64,000 nucleotides of DNA from Micromonospora sp. C95 (GCF_018070465.1 NZ_JAGPXT010000005.1:1-64000); one strand, 5' to 3'. Shown: positions 6,149-15,962, numbered from the stretch's first letter. Notes: generated from the sequence alone by a model not told the origin. Translations and numbers: made by a program.

Positions 6149-8196
6149 AGGAACTGGTCAGCATCCTTGACGGCAACACCTTCCTGGTCAGCGACCGTCG
6201 TGGCGATGTCGAGCCGTCGCTGGACTTTCCCACCGGGCTGTTCGCCTTCGACACCCGGTTCCTGTCCACCTGGCTGCTGTTGATCAATGGAGAGCGGCTG
6301 CACGCCCTCTCCATCGACGACGCCGAGTCCCACCGGACCCGCTACTTCCTGGTACCCGGCGAACCGACCCACTTCCTGGACGCGAAGGTCTCGGTGATCA
6401 GGAGTCGGGCGATCAGCGGCGACCTGTCCGAGGAACTTACCGTGCTCAACCACTCCGGGCAGGAGATGAGCTTCACCGTCCGGATGGAGATGGCCTCCGA
6501 CTTCGCGGACATCTTCGAGATCAAGGACACCAAGAGCAAGAAGGGGCACAACACCGCCGCGCCCGGCGAGAACTCGCTCCGGCTGACCTACCGGCGGGAC
6601 GCGTTCCACCGCGAGACGACGATTCGGAGCAGTGCCGCCGCCCAGGTCGACCGCCGCGGGATGACCTTTCCGATCCGGATCGGGCCGCACGGCGAGTGGA
6701 CCACCCGGTTGACGGTCACCAGCGTCATCTACGGCGCCCGCGGTCAGGACGTCCGCGCGCTGCTGCCCTTCGCGGGCAGCCGCACGACGCCGGCGATCGA
6801 GGCGGAACACGCCGAGTTCGTCGCCCAGGCACCCAAGCTGGGTTGCGACCGCGAACCGATGGCCAGTGCGTACCGGCGCAGCCTGAACGACCTGGCCGCG
6901 CTGCGGTACGAGTCGATCGCGCTCGGCGTCCGGCTGATGGCCGCCGGCCTGCCGTGGTTCATGACACTGTTCGGCCGGGACAGCATCTTCACCTCGCTTC
7001 AGGTGCTGCCGTTCGTGCCGGATCTGATCCCGCCGACGTTGACCATGCTGGCCGGGCTGCAGGGCCACCGGGTGGACGACTTCCGCGACGAGGAGCCGGG
7101 CAAGATCCTGCACGAGTTGCGCTACGGCGAGTCCGCCGGTTTCGAGGAACAACCCCACTCGCCCTACTACGGCTCGGCCGACTCGACCGCCCTGTTCGTG
7201 ATCCTGCTCGACGAGTACGAGCGGTGGACCGGTGACGTCGAGTTGGTCAAACGGTTGGAGTCTTCGGTACGGGCCGCCCTGACCTGGATCGACACGTACG
7301 GCGACCTGCTCGGCACGGGGTACGTCTGGTACCAGACCCGCAGCCCCCAGGTCGGCCTGGAGAATCAGTGCTGGAAGGACTCCTGGGACGCGATCTGCTA
7401 CTCCGACGGTCGGCTGCCGAGCTTCCCCCGGGCGACCTGCGAGTTGCAGGGCTACGCCTACGACGCCAAGCTGCGTGGCGCCCGACTGGCCCGACTGTGC
7501 TGGAACGACCCGGTGTACGCCGACCGGCTGGAACGGGAGGCCGCCGAGTTGAAGGAACGCTTCAACCGGGACTTCTGGCTGCCGGACAAGGAGTACTACG
7601 CGCTGGCCCTGGACTCCGACGGCAGCCCGGTAGACGCGCTCAGTTCCAACATCGGGCACCTGCTCTGGAGCGGCATCGTCGACGAGTCCCGGGCCCGACG
7701 GGTCGCCGAACACCTGCTCGGTCCCCGACTCTTCTCCGGCTGGGGCGTCCGCACCCTCGCCGACGACCAGGGGCGATACAACCCGATCGGCTACCACGTC
7801 GGCACCGTCTGGCCGTTCGACAACTCGATCATCGCGTGGGGACTGTGGAAGTACGGTCTCCGGGAGGAGGCGGGACGGATCTGCGAGTCGATGTTCGCGG
7901 CGTCCCGCTACTTCTTCGGCCGGCTGCCGGAGGCCTTCGCCGGCTACGAACGTGACCTGACCGACTACCCGGTGGAGTACCCGACCGCGTGCAGCCCGCA
8001 GGCGTGGTCGGCGGGCACCCCGCTGCTGCTGCTGCGGGTGATGCTCGGACTCGAACCGCAGGGCGAACACCTGATCATCGACCCGTACGTGCCGGCCGGG
8101 ATGGGCCGGGTGGAACTGCTGGACATCCCCGGCCGGTGGGGCCGGGTCGACGCGCTGGGTCGCAGTCGCGACCAGGGGCCGGCCCGACCTGACTGA
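6145..8196 (+). CDS. Glycogen debranching enzyme (amylo-alpha-1,6-glucosidase type)
   Basis: A cytoplasmic 683-residue enzyme with an N-terminal glycogen-debranching beta domain (about residues 1-230, starting SILDGNTFLVSDRRGD) and a C-terminal (alpha/alpha)6 glucosidase barrel (about 270-660). Landmarks are GLPWFMTLFGRDSIFTSLQ, WKDSWDAICYSDG and YHVGTVWPFDNSI. It should cleave alpha-1,6 branch glucosyl residues. GTG 6145 has AGGTGG five bases upstream and overlaps the TGA of the SCP-2 gene. GTG 6136 is an alternative start three codons earlier. Some family members may act on other glucans. Confidence 0.9.
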   Translation: MKELVSILDGNTFLVSDRRGDVEPSLDFPTGLFAFDTRFLSTWLLLINGERLHALSIDDAESHRTRYFLVPGEPTHFLDAKVSVIRSRAISGDLSEELTVLNHSGQEMSFTVRMEMASDFADIFEIKDTKSKKGHNTAAPGENSLRLTYRRDAFHRETTIRSSAAAQVDRRGMTFPIRIGPHGEWTTRLTVTSVIYGARGQDVRALLPFAGSRTTPAIEAEHAEFVAQAPKLGCDREPMASAYRRSLNDLAALRYESIALGVRLMAAGLPWFMTLFGRDSIFTSLQVLPFVPDLIPPTLTMLAGLQGHRVDDFRDEEPGKILHELRYGESAGFEEQPHSPYYGSADSTALFVILLDEYERWTGDVELVKRLESSVRAALTWIDTYGDLLGTGYVWYQTRSPQVGLENQCWKDSWDAICYSDGRLPSFPRATCELQGYAYDAKLRGARLARLCWNDPVYADRLEREAAELKERFNRDFWLPDKEYYALALDSDGSPVDALSSNIGHLLWSGIVDESRARRVAEHLLGPRLFSGWGVRTLADDQGRYNPIGYHVGTVWPFDNSIIAWGLWKYGLREEAGRICESMFAASRYFFGRLPEAFAGYERDLTDYPVEYPTACSPQAWSAGTPLLLLRVMLGLEPQGEHLIIDPYVPAGMGRVELLDIPGRWGRVDALGRSRDQGPARPD

Positions 8197-8217
8197 GCGG
8201 CCGCGACGGGGTGCGGC

Positions 8218-9078
8218 TCAGCCGGCACAACCCGTCGTCGCGGAGACCACGACCCGGTCCGGCTGGAAATCGGCAAGCACCGCGACGCCGTCGCGCCGGT
8301 AGGCGTACACCTCGGGGGTTTCCACCACCGGTGTGCCGCTGGCCAGCGGCGCGAGCGTGGCCTGCGGCGCCGTGGCCACCGGCTCGACGACGGACCGGAC
8401 GGTACGGGCCGTCGCACCACCGGGACAGGGGGCGCTGGTCACCGACTCGGGAGCGCCGTCGCGGCCGTTCAGCACCCGCACCGCCTCGGCCAGCACGTCG
8501 ACCTCCGGGCCGGCCGGGGCGGACCCGGCGCCGTCGTAGCCGTCACCCACCGGCCGGCACCCGGTGTCGACAGTGAACCGGATCCGGCCGTCGGTCGCCG
8601 GCCGCCCGGTCACGGTGACGAACTCGCCCGCGTCGCCGCGCAGACGGGGGCCGTCCGGGGTGAGCCGGACACCGGCCCGCCACCGCGCGGGCAGCCGCTC
8701 GGCGATCTGCTCCAGCAGGGCCCGCTCCTCACCCACCGGCGCGGCCAGATCGACCGCGCGGGTAAGCGTCGCGCCGTCCGCGAACGGGCTGATCCGGCAG
8801 CCCCGGTCGACCTCGGGTGGGCTCAGTGCCGGCACACCGCCGCCGGCCGCCGCGACGAGTTCACCGATCGCGCCGTCGACCACCGGCCCGGCCTGCGTGA
8901 GGGTGCGCTGCTCACGGACGGTCGGCGGATCCTCGGCCGAGGAGATCCAGGTGAGACCGGCCAGCAGCACCGCCCAGGCCGCCGTCGCCGCGATCAACCA
9001 ACGCGGCAGCCGGGAGCCGGTGGTCGGTGGTCGGGGACCGGTCGACGGAGGGTGCTCGGTGTGGACGGCATTGCTCAC
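8218..9078 (-). CDS. Membrane-anchored hypothetical protein
   Basis: A 286-residue protein with a short cytoplasmic N terminus, one transmembrane segment at about residues 25-45 (WLIAATAAWAVLLAGLTWIS) and a long extracytoplasmic domain. Cysteines in RGCRISPF, DTGCRPVG, SAPCPGG and the C-terminal TTGCAG could form two disulfides. I recognise no family. GTG 9078 lies 12 bp downstream of the winged-helix regulator's stop and may be in its operon, although CACGAT six bases upstream could be its own leaderless -10. It converges on the debranching enzyme. Confidence 0.6.
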   Translation of the reverse strand: MSNAVHTEHPPSTGPRPPTTGSRLPRWLIAATAAWAVLLAGLTWISSAEDPPTVREQRTLTQAGPVVDGAIGELVAAAGGGVPALSPPEVDRGCRISPFADGATLTRAVDLAAPVGEERALLEQIAERLPARWRAGVRLTPDGPRLRGDAGEFVTVTGRPATDGRIRFTVDTGCRPVGDGYDGAGSAPAGPEVDVLAEAVRVLNGRDGAPESVTSAPCPGGATARTVRSVVEPVATAPQATLAPLASGTPVVETPEVYAYRRDGVAVLADFQPDRVVVSATTGCAG

Positions 9079-9090
9079 CCGGCCATCGTG

Positions 9091-9630
9091 TCACGCCTGG
9101 TGCGACCGTCCGTCGAGACGCCCGTCTCCGGCCTCCGGCGGCCCGCTCAACCGGTAGCCGACACCGCGTACGGTCTGCACCTGCGGCCCGTTGGACAGCG
9201 TCCGCAGCTTGCGGCGCAGCCGCTTCACCGCTGAGTGCAGGATCGCGGTGTCACCGAGGTAGGCACCGCCCCAGACGGAGGCGAACAGCCGTTCGTAGCT
9301 CCACAACGTGAGCGGCGGGCTCACCAGCCGGGCCAACAGTTCCCGCTCGGTGCGGGTCAGCCCCAGCGGCGCGCCGCGCCAGGTGACCAGGTGCCCGGCC
9401 CGGTCGACCACCAGGTCCCCCCAGGTCGCCGACCGTTCCGGGGGACGCTCGGCCGGCTCGTCGCCGGACCCGCCCGACTCCGTCGGTGGGGTGGGAAACA
9501 CCGCCCGCAGTTGGGCCAGGTCTGCGCAGATCACCACCGGCCCGACCCCCTCCAGCCGTTGCACCACCCGCTGCCGGACGGTGGCGTCGGAGCTGACGCA
9601 GACCAGGATCGGAAACTCTGTACCGGACAC
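9091..9630 (-). CDS. OmpR/PhoB-type winged-helix regulator with short N-terminal domain
   Basis: A 179-residue protein whose C-terminal half (about residues 85-170) is a typical OmpR winged helix, with LTRTERELLARLVS, SYERLFASVWGG, LHSAVKRLRRKL and TVRGVGYRLS. The N-terminal 50-60 residues look like a truncated receiver-like domain without the usual aspartate environment, so phosphorylation is unlikely. GTG 9630 has GGGGGAGG four bases upstream, which supports this start over the upstream in-frame ATG. It is divergent from the large secreted subtilase, a possible target. No cognate kinase is nearby. Confidence 0.78.
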   Translation of the reverse strand: MSGTEFPILVCVSSDATVRQRVVQRLEGVGPVVICADLAQLRAVFPTPPTESGGSGDEPAERPPERSATWGDLVVDRAGHLVTWRGAPLGLTRTERELLARLVSPPLTLWSYERLFASVWGGAYLGDTAILHSAVKRLRRKLRTLSNGPQVQTVRGVGYRLSGPPEAGDGRLDGRSHQA

Positions 9631-9734
9631 GACGCCTCCCCCAGGGCACCCCGGACCTGCGACTCCCACCGATCGCCAGTGACGGTCACCGATGGCACCC
9701 GGTTTCAGCCTAACGGTCAGGATCGCGCCTCGTC

Positions 9735-9754
9735 ACTGACCGAGTACTGACCGA
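9735..9754. promoter_or_regulatory. 11-bp-period direct repeat, candidate regulator operator
   Basis: Two copies of ACTGACCGA (9735-9743 and 9746-9754) are spaced by 11 bp, one helical turn, the arrangement bound by OmpR-type dimers. The site lies about 105 bp upstream of the winged-helix regulator start and about 165 bp upstream of the subtilase. Binding is inference. Confidence 0.35.
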
Positions 9755-9918
9755 CGGCTTCCATTGATCACCGACGGTCGGGGCAAGAGCATGACTTTCA
9801 GCGGGCGGAGGCACCACCACCGGCCACCCACATCGCCCCGGCCGCTGCGCGCCGCCGCGTCGCGGCGCGCGGGTGTGCGGGCCCGAACGGATCGGGACCG
9901 ACGACGTGGGGAGGAACA

Positions 9919-12900
9919 TTGTTCACACGACCATCCACCCGGTCGCCACGATGGCGGGCGGTGGCGGTGCTGACCACCGCCGTGCTGGCCGTCACCGGCC
10001 AGCCCGCGCTCGCCGCGCCGGCCCAACCGACGGCACCGCACCGGGCCGCCGTCGACCCGGCGCTGCTCGACCAGCTCGGCACCACGTCGACCGCACCGTT
10101 CCTGGTCTATCTGGCCGACACCGCGCCGTTGGCGCAGGCCGCCCGGTTGCCCGACCCCGACGCCCGGGCGGGCGAGGTGCACCGGTTGCTCACCACCACG
10201 GCCAGCCGTACCCAACGCGACCTGCGGACGCTGCTCGACGAGCGCAAGGTGCCGCACACCGCGTACTGGATCGCCAACGCGGTGCGGGTCGAGGGCGACA
10301 AGGCGCTGCTCGACGAGATCGCCCGCCGACCCGAGGTGGCCCGGATCGAGCCGAGCCGCAGCTACCCCCTGATCCGGCCGACCGAAACCGAAACCGCCCG
10401 GGCGCGCACCGCCGCGGTCGAGTGGGGCCTGACCAACATCGGCGCGCCTCGGGTGTGGGACGAGTTCGGTACCCGTGGCGAGGGCGTCGTGGTGGCGAAC
10501 ATCGACAGTGGCGTGCGCTACGACCACGCCGCCCTCGTCGCCTCCTACCGGGGCAACCTCGGCGGCGGCAGCTTCGAGCACGCGTACAACTGGTTCGACC
10601 CGGCCGGCGTGTGCACCGGCACCGCGCCCTGCGACAACAACGACCACGGCACGCACACCATGGGCACCATGGTCGGTGACGACGGTGCGGGCAACCAGAT
10701 CGGCGTCGCCCCCGGTGCGAAGTGGATCGCCGCCAAGGGCTGCGAGTCGAACAACTGCTCCGACGCCTCGCTGCTGGCCGCCGGTCAGTGGGTGCTCGCC
10801 CCCACCGACGCCAACGGCCAGAACCCCCGGCCGGACCTGCGGCCCGACATCGTCAACAACTCCTGGGGCGGCGACGGTGGTGACCCCTGGTACCAGCAGA
10901 CCGTGGCCGCCTGGCGGGCCGCCGGCATGTTCCCCGTCTTCTCCTCCGGCAACGACGGACCGGCCTGTGGCAGCGCCGGCTCACCGGGCGACTACACCAA
11001 CGCGTACGCCGTCGGCGCGTACGACGTGAACAACGTGATCGCCGGGTTCTCCGGACGCGGCTCCGGCACCGACCCGCTGAAGCCGAACATCGCCGCGCCC
11101 GGCAGCAACGTCCGGTCCAGCGTCCGCAACGGCGGATACGCCTCCTTCAACGGCACGTCGATGGCCGCGCCACACGTCTCCGGCACGGTGGCACTGCTCT
11201 GGGCGGCGGCACCGGGCCTGCGCGGGGACCTCGCCGCGACCGAGGAGTTGCTCGACCGTACGGCCCGCGACGTCGATGCCACCACCTGCGGCGGCACCCC
11301 GGCGGACAACAACGTCTTCGGTGAGGGGCGGCTCGACGCGTACGCGGCGGTGCGGGACGCACCCCGGGGAGCGGTCGGCCGGGTCACCGGGGTGGTCACC
11401 GACTCCGGCGACGACGACCCGCTCTCCGGCGCGACGGTGACCGACGGCACCCGCAGCACCACCACCGACGCCGACGGGCGCTACACGCTCACCCTGCCGG
11501 CCGGCGAGACCACGCTCACGGCCAGCGCCTACGGCTACGCCGACGAGTCGGCGACCGTGACGGTGCCCGACGGCGGCACCGTCGACCAGGACTTCGCCCT
11601 GCTGGCCACCCCGGCGGTCACGGTGAGCGGAAAGGTCACCGACGGTTCCGGGCACGGCTGGCCGCTGTACGCCAAGATCGAGGTGGCGGGACGGCCCGGC
11701 GATCCGATCTTCACCGACCCGGTCACCGGCCGCTACTCCGTCACCCTGCCCGGCAACACCGGGTACCGGCTGACCGTGACCGCCCAGTACCCGGGCTACC
11801 GCGTCGTCACCCGCGAGGTGGCCGTGGGCGGCGACGCCACCAAGGTCAACGTGGCGGTACCCGTGGACGCCGCCTGCACCGCCGCCGGCTACACGGCACA
11901 GTTCGGCACGCCGCTGCTCACCGAGAGCTTCGACACGACGAGCGCACCACCCGGCTGGCGGGTGGAGAACCGCACCGCCTCCGGCGGCTGGGTCTTCGAC
12001 GATCCCCGCTCCCGGGGCAACCTCACCGGCGGAACCGGCGGCTTCGCGATCATCGACAGCGACGCCCTCGGCTCCGGCAACACGCAGGACACCGACCTGA
12101 TCGCCCCGCCGATCGACCTGTCCACGACCGCCGCACCGGTACTGCGGTTCCGCAGCGACTGGCGCGCCGTCGGCATCAGTGACACCGCCGACATCGACGT
12201 CTCCACCGACGGCGGGGCGACCTGGACAAACGTCTGGCACCAGACCGCCAGCCGCCGTGGTCCCCGGGTCGAGGAGGTACCGCTCGACCCGGCCGCGAAC
12301 GCCGCGTCCGCACTTGTCCGCTTCCGCTTCAAGGGCACCTTCGCCTGGTGGTGGCAGGTGGACGACGTGGCGGTGGTCAACCGCGAGTGCTCGCCCGTGC
12401 CCGGTGGGCTGGTGGTCGGCACCACCACCGACCGCAACACCGGCGACCCGCTCAACGGCGTGACGGTGGCCAGTGACCACCGTCCCGAGGACCGGGCGGT
12501 CTCGGCGGCCACGCCCCAGGATCCGGCCGAGCCGGACGGCTTCTACTGGCTCTTCTCCGGGCTCACCGGCACCCATCCGTTCACCGCCGAGCGCACCCCG
12601 TACGCGCCGCTCACCAAGGAGGTGACGGTCACCGCCGACCGGGTCAAGCGGGCCAACTTCGCCCTCGCCGCCGGTCGGCTGACGGTCAGCCCGACGTCGA
12701 TCGAGTCACATCAGCCGTACGGCAGCACCCGCACCACCCGGGTGACGGTCAGCAACACCGGTACCGCGCCGGCCAGCGTTGACCTGCTGGAACGCGCCGG
12801 CCAGTTCGACCTGCTCAGGCGCGCCGGCGCGCCGCTGCGGGAGCAGAAGGTGAAGGGGATCAGCAAGGCCCGCACCGGCACCGCGTACGGCGGGGTGACA

Positions 12901-14295
12901 CCGCAGGCGATCGTCGCCGAGGACGAGGCGTGGAGCGAGATCGCCAAGCTGCCGGCGGCGATCTTCGACAACGCCGCTGCCTGGCTGGACGGGAAGATCT
13001 ACTCGGTCGGTGGTGGCGGTGGCACCGGCACCGAGCGCAAGGCCTGGGTGTACGACCCGGGGCCCGGCGCCTGGACCGCCCTGCCCGACCTGCCGACGGT
13101 GCGTTCCAAGCCCGCCGCGGCGGCGGTCGGCGGCAAGCTCTATGTGATCGGCGGTTGGGGCGCGGACGACGCCACCGTGGCCACGGTCGACGTCTTCGAC
13201 CCGGCCGCCGGAACGTGGAGCACCCTGCCGGGAGCGACCAACCCGGCTCCGGTCGCGGCGGCCGGTTCGGCCGTGGTCGGCGGAAAGGTGTACCTGGTGG
13301 GTGGCTGCGCCGACGCCACCTGTACCGACAGCGACGGACTCGTGGTGTTCGACCCGGCGGCTGGCTCGTTCAGCACCGGTGCCGCCTACCCGCACCCGGT
13401 GTCGTGGCTGGCCTGCGGCGGCATCGGTGCCTCGGTCTACTGCGCCGGTGGCACGGGCAGCACCGAGTACACCGACGCCTACCGGTACGACCCCGCTGCC
13501 GACAGTTGGAGCCCGCTGCCGGAACTCCCGCTGGAGCTGTGGGGTTCGCAGTACGCGGCCGCCGGCGGGCTGCTGGTGCTGGCCGGCGGGGTGACCGACG
13601 GCTCGACGGCGGTCACCAACCGTACCGTCGGCTTCGACCCGGTCACCGGTGCCTGGCGGGACCTGCCCAACGTCCGGTTCAGCCGGTACCGAGGGGCCGC
13701 AACCTGCGGCGCTTACAAGATCGGCGGTTCGCCCACCTCCTTCGTGGGCAGCGCGGACAGTGAGCGGCTCGGTGGTCTGGAACTCTGCGCAGCCGAGGCG
13801 GACCTGCCCTGGTTGGACACGTCCCCGGCCACGTTCACCCTCGCGCCGGGCGAGTCGAGGACGGTGACGGTCACCCTGACCGCGACCGAGGCGGCGGGCG
13901 TCGCCCAACCCGGCCGGTACGCGGGCGAACTCGCCATCGCCTCGGACAGCCCCTACCCGGTGACCCCGGTCGCGGTGGAGATGAACGTGTCGCCGCCGGC
14001 CAGTTGGGGCAAGATCCGGGGCACCGTCACCGGCACCACCTGCGGCGGGGTCACGGTCGGCATCCCGGCGACGGTACGGGTGAACCTGATCTCGGCCGGT
14101 ACCGGAACGACCCTCACGGCCGACGCCAGCGGCCGCTACGCCTGGTGGCTGCCGAAGGGCCGCTACGAGGTGATCGTGGCCAAGGACGGCTGGGTGCCGC
14201 AGGTGCAGCGCCACCGCATCGAGGCGGGCATCGTCGGCACGCTCGACTTCGCCCTGGAACCCGCCTCCACCTGCACCAGAGCCACCGGCATCTGA
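9919..14295 (+). CDS. Large secreted S8 subtilase with kelch and Ig-like domains
   Basis: A 1458-residue exported serine protease. Domains in order: signal peptide (1-32, ending ALAAPA); I9-like propeptide (about 45-155); S8 catalytic domain (about 165-485) with Asp196 in NIDSGV, His243 in NDHGTHTMG and Ser414 in NGTSMAAPHVSG; two carboxypeptidase-regulatory-like beta domains (about 490-645); a MAM/choice-of-anchor-like module (about 665-820); another regulatory-like domain; an Ig-like strand set; kelch repeats (about 1005-1285, with IYSVGGGGG, LYVIGGWG, VYLVGGC); a second Ig-like domain; and a final regulatory-like domain. TTG 9919 follows GGGGAGG by five bases. The kelch and Ig domains suggest binding to polymers or cell surfaces. 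Substrate is unknown. Confidence 0.92.
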   Translation: MFTRPSTRSPRWRAVAVLTTAVLAVTGQPALAAPAQPTAPHRAAVDPALLDQLGTTSTAPFLVYLADTAPLAQAARLPDPDARAGEVHRLLTTTASRTQRDLRTLLDERKVPHTAYWIANAVRVEGDKALLDEIARRPEVARIEPSRSYPLIRPTETETARARTAAVEWGLTNIGAPRVWDEFGTRGEGVVVANIDSGVRYDHAALVASYRGNLGGGSFEHAYNWFDPAGVCTGTAPCDNNDHGTHTMGTMVGDDGAGNQIGVAPGAKWIAAKGCESNNCSDASLLAAGQWVLAPTDANGQNPRPDLRPDIVNNSWGGDGGDPWYQQTVAAWRAAGMFPVFSSGNDGPACGSAGSPGDYTNAYAVGAYDVNNVIAGFSGRGSGTDPLKPNIAAPGSNVRSSVRNGGYASFNGTSMAAPHVSGTVALLWAAAPGLRGDLAATEELLDRTARDVDATTCGGTPADNNVFGEGRLDAYAAVRDAPRGAVGRVTGVVTDSGDDDPLSGATVTDGTRSTTTDADGRYTLTLPAGETTLTASAYGYADESATVTVPDGGTVDQDFALLATPAVTVSGKVTDGSGHGWPLYAKIEVAGRPGDPIFTDPVTGRYSVTLPGNTGYRLTVTAQYPGYRVVTREVAVGGDATKVNVAVPVDAACTAAGYTAQFGTPLLTESFDTTSAPPGWRVENRTASGGWVFDDPRSRGNLTGGTGGFAIIDSDALGSGNTQDTDLIAPPIDLSTTAAPVLRFRSDWRAVGISDTADIDVSTDGGATWTNVWHQTASRRGPRVEEVPLDPAANAASALVRFRFKGTFAWWWQVDDVAVVNRECSPVPGGLVVGTTTDRNTGDPLNGVTVASDHRPEDRAVSAATPQDPAEPDGFYWLFSGLTGTHPFTAERTPYAPLTKEVTVTADRVKRANFALAAGRLTVSPTSIESHQPYGSTRTTRVTVSNTGTAPASVDLLERAGQFDLLRRAGAPLREQKVKGISKARTGTAYGGVTPQAIVAEDEAWSEIAKLPAAIFDNAAAWLDGKIYSVGGGGGTGTERKAWVYDPGPGAWTALPDLPTVRSKPAAAAVGGKLYVIGGWGADDATVATVDVFDPAAGTWSTLPGATNPAPVAAAGSAVVGGKVYLVGGCADATCTDSDGLVVFDPAAGSFSTGAAYPHPVSWLACGGIGASVYCAGGTGSTEYTDAYRYDPAADSWSPLPELPLELWGSQYAAAGGLLVLAGGVTDGSTAVTNRTVGFDPVTGAWRDLPNVRFSRYRGAATCGAYKIGGSPTSFVGSADSERLGGLELCAAEADLPWLDTSPATFTLAPGESRTVTVTLTATEAAGVAQPGRYAGELAIASDSPYPVTPVAVEMNVSPPASWGKIRGTVTGTTCGGVTVGIPATVRVNLISAGTGTTLTADASGRYAWWLPKGRYEVIVAKDGWVPQVQRHRIEAGIVGTLDFALEPASTCTRATGI

Positions 14296-14489
14296 CCCGA
14301 CCCGACCCACACGGCGGGGCGCCGGTCCTCACGGGCCAGCGCCCCGCCCACAACTCCCGCCAACACCGCCCCTCGCCCGGTACTCGCCGCAGTTTCGGGG
14401 ATAGTGCCGCATCCGGCGGCGCCGAGGCAGCAACATCAGCGAAGTTGCTCGTCGGGGCAGCACGGCGCGGTGCGCGGGGCGGGGTGCAG

Positions 14490-14539
14490 ACGGCGGGTGG
14501 CCCGCATTCCTCCTGGGAGGGATGCGGGCCACCCGCCGT
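14490..14539. terminator. Bidirectional hairpin terminator
   Basis: Perfect 18-bp arms (14490-14507 and 14522-14539) enclose a 14-nt loop whose CCTCC/GGAGG can pair further. It stands between the convergent subtilase and DUF1416 genes. There is no U-tract, as is usual in actinomycetes. Confidence 0.8.
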
Positions 14540-14550
14540 TCGACGTGGGG

Positions 14551-14886
14551 TCAGTCGGTGACGGTTACCGTCACCTCGTTGATGCCGCGGCCGGCGGTCA
14601 CGGTGGTGTCTCCGTTGCCCTGGCGGGACAGCGCGCGCAACGTCCAGGCACCCGGCGCGGCGAAGAACCGGAACTGGCCGGCCGGTGAGGTCACCACCTC
14701 GGCGGTGAACTCACCGGTCGAGTCGAGCAGCCGGACGTACGCGCCGGCCACCGCCTCGCCCTGCACCGAGCGGACGACACCGGTGATGACGGTCTCCCGC
14801 TCCAGGTCGAGGCCGGCGGGCAGCGGGGCCGCCTGGTCGGGGGCCGCGCAACCGGCGGCGGTGCTTGCTGCGGTGGGTGCGGTCAT
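14551..14886 (-). CDS. sseC: DUF1416 protein (SseC-like)
   Basis: A 111-residue protein with a single beta-sandwich of the carboxypeptidase-regulatory/DUF1416 type (ITGVVRSVQGEAVAGAYVRLLD, then GQFRFFAAPGAWTLRAL). The N terminus has one cysteine (AAGCAAP), as in actinobacterial SseC proteins. Its ATG 14886 lies one base beyond the sulfurtransferase stop, so the two form an operon. In mycobacteria the SseC2-CysA2 pair has the same order and belongs to sulfur metabolism. The precise biochemical role is not established. Confidence 0.85.
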   Translation of the reverse strand: MTAPTAASTAAGCAAPDQAAPLPAGLDLERETVITGVVRSVQGEAVAGAYVRLLDSTGEFTAEVVTSPAGQFRFFAAPGAWTLRALSRQGNGDTTVTAGRGINEVTVTVTD

Positions 14887-14887
14887 C

Positions 14888-15736
14888 TCAGGCCTCCCCC
14901 GGCTCGTCGCCGAGCGCCACCGGCACCCCGACCAGCGAGCCGTACTCGGTCCACGATCCGTCGTAGTTCTTCACGTTGTCGTGGCCGAGCAGCTCCTGGA
15001 GCACGAACCAGGTGTGCGAGGAGCGCTCGCCGATACGGCAGTAGGCGATGGTCTCCCTGCTGTCGTCCAGCCCGGCCTCACCGTAGATCTTGCGCAGCTC
15101 GTCGTCGGACTTGAAGGTGCCGTCCTCGTTGGCTGCCTTCGACCACGGCACGCTGATCGCAGTCGGAATGTGGCCGCCCCGCTGCGCCTGCTCCTGCGGC
15201 AGGTGGGCGGGGGCGAGCAGGCGACCGGCGTACTCGTCGGGGCTGCGTACGTCGACCAGGTTCTTGGTGCCGATCGCGGCGACGACCTCGTCCCGGAAAG
15301 CCCGGATGCTGGTGTCCGGCTCGCCCGCGACGTACTGCGTCGCCGGGCGGGTCACGGTGTCGGTGACCAGCGGACGGGCGTCCAGCTCCCACTTCTTGCG
15401 ACCACCGTCGAGCAGCTTGACGTCGCGGTGGCCGTAGAGCTTGAAGTACCAGTACGCGTACGCGGCGAACCAGTTGTTGTTACCGCCGTAGAGGATGACG
15501 GTGTCGTCGTTGCTGATGCCCCGCTCGGACAGCAGCGCCTCGAACTGGGTCTTGTTGACGAAGTCCCGGCGGACCGGGTCCTGGAGGTCGGTCTTCCAGT
15601 CCAGCTTGATGGCACCGGCGATGTGGCCGGAGTCGTAGGCCGAGGTGTCCTCGTCGACCTCGACGAAGACGACGCCCGGGGCGTCGAGGTTCTTCTCGGC
15701 CCACTCGGCCGAGACGAGTGCGGTGTCGCGACTCAT
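14888..15736 (-). CDS. sseA: Thiosulfate sulfurtransferase (rhodanese, SseA/CysA2 type)
   Basis: A 282-residue two-domain rhodanese. The N-terminal domain (1-140) is inactive; the C-terminal domain carries the persulfide-forming cysteine in YCRIGERSSH near residue 232. It transfers sulfane sulfur from thiosulfate or 3-mercaptopyruvate to thiol acceptors in the cytoplasm. ATG 15736 has GGGAG seven bases upstream. The 5' region of about 290 nt encodes a cysteine-containing leader peptide followed by hairpins, suggesting cysteine-dependent attenuation. It is cotranscribed with DUF1416. The position matches Rv0815c. Confidence 0.92.
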   Translation of the reverse strand: MSRDTALVSAEWAEKNLDAPGVVFVEVDEDTSAYDSGHIAGAIKLDWKTDLQDPVRRDFVNKTQFEALLSERGISNDDTVILYGGNNNWFAAYAYWYFKLYGHRDVKLLDGGRKKWELDARPLVTDTVTRPATQYVAGEPDTSIRAFRDEVVAAIGTKNLVDVRSPDEYAGRLLAPAHLPQEQAQRGGHIPTAISVPWSKAANEDGTFKSDDELRKIYGEAGLDDSRETIAYCRIGERSSHTWFVLQELLGHDNVKNYDGSWTEYGSLVGVPVALGDEPGEA

Positions 15737-15915
15737 CAGATCACTCCCTGTTGAGGATGGATGGTGAGCCAGCGCGCGGAGGTCGTGAAATGTGAAGGTG
15801 TCGCACCACGCGCGGGACCCATAGCTCGGAACGGATCACGGGTTCGTGCGACGGCGCCGCTGCCGGGCGTCCGGTGGGGTGCACCGGGAACAGGTACGCG
15901 TGCCCCGAGTGCCTT

Positions 15916-15962
15916 GGCCGCTAGGCGGCCCGAGACAGCCCCGCCGTCAGATGACGGGGCGA
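15916..15962 (-). promoter_or_regulatory. Hairpins after leader peptide, candidate attenuator
   Basis: A perfect 6-bp hairpin GGCCGC-TAG-GCGGCC (15916-15930) lies 16 nt beyond the leader stop. A second imperfect stem (15939-15962) spans the stop codon itself. Ribosome stalling at the cysteine codons would alter the second stem. The mechanism is inferred by analogy with mycobacterial cysteine uORFs. The remainder of 15737-15915 shows no further structure I can support. Confidence 0.4.

Noticed and set aside
8197..8217. Terminator hairpin between debranching enzyme and membrane-anchored protein
   Set aside because: CTGAG/CTCAG arms pair only with mismatches and a GC-rich interior that does not align.
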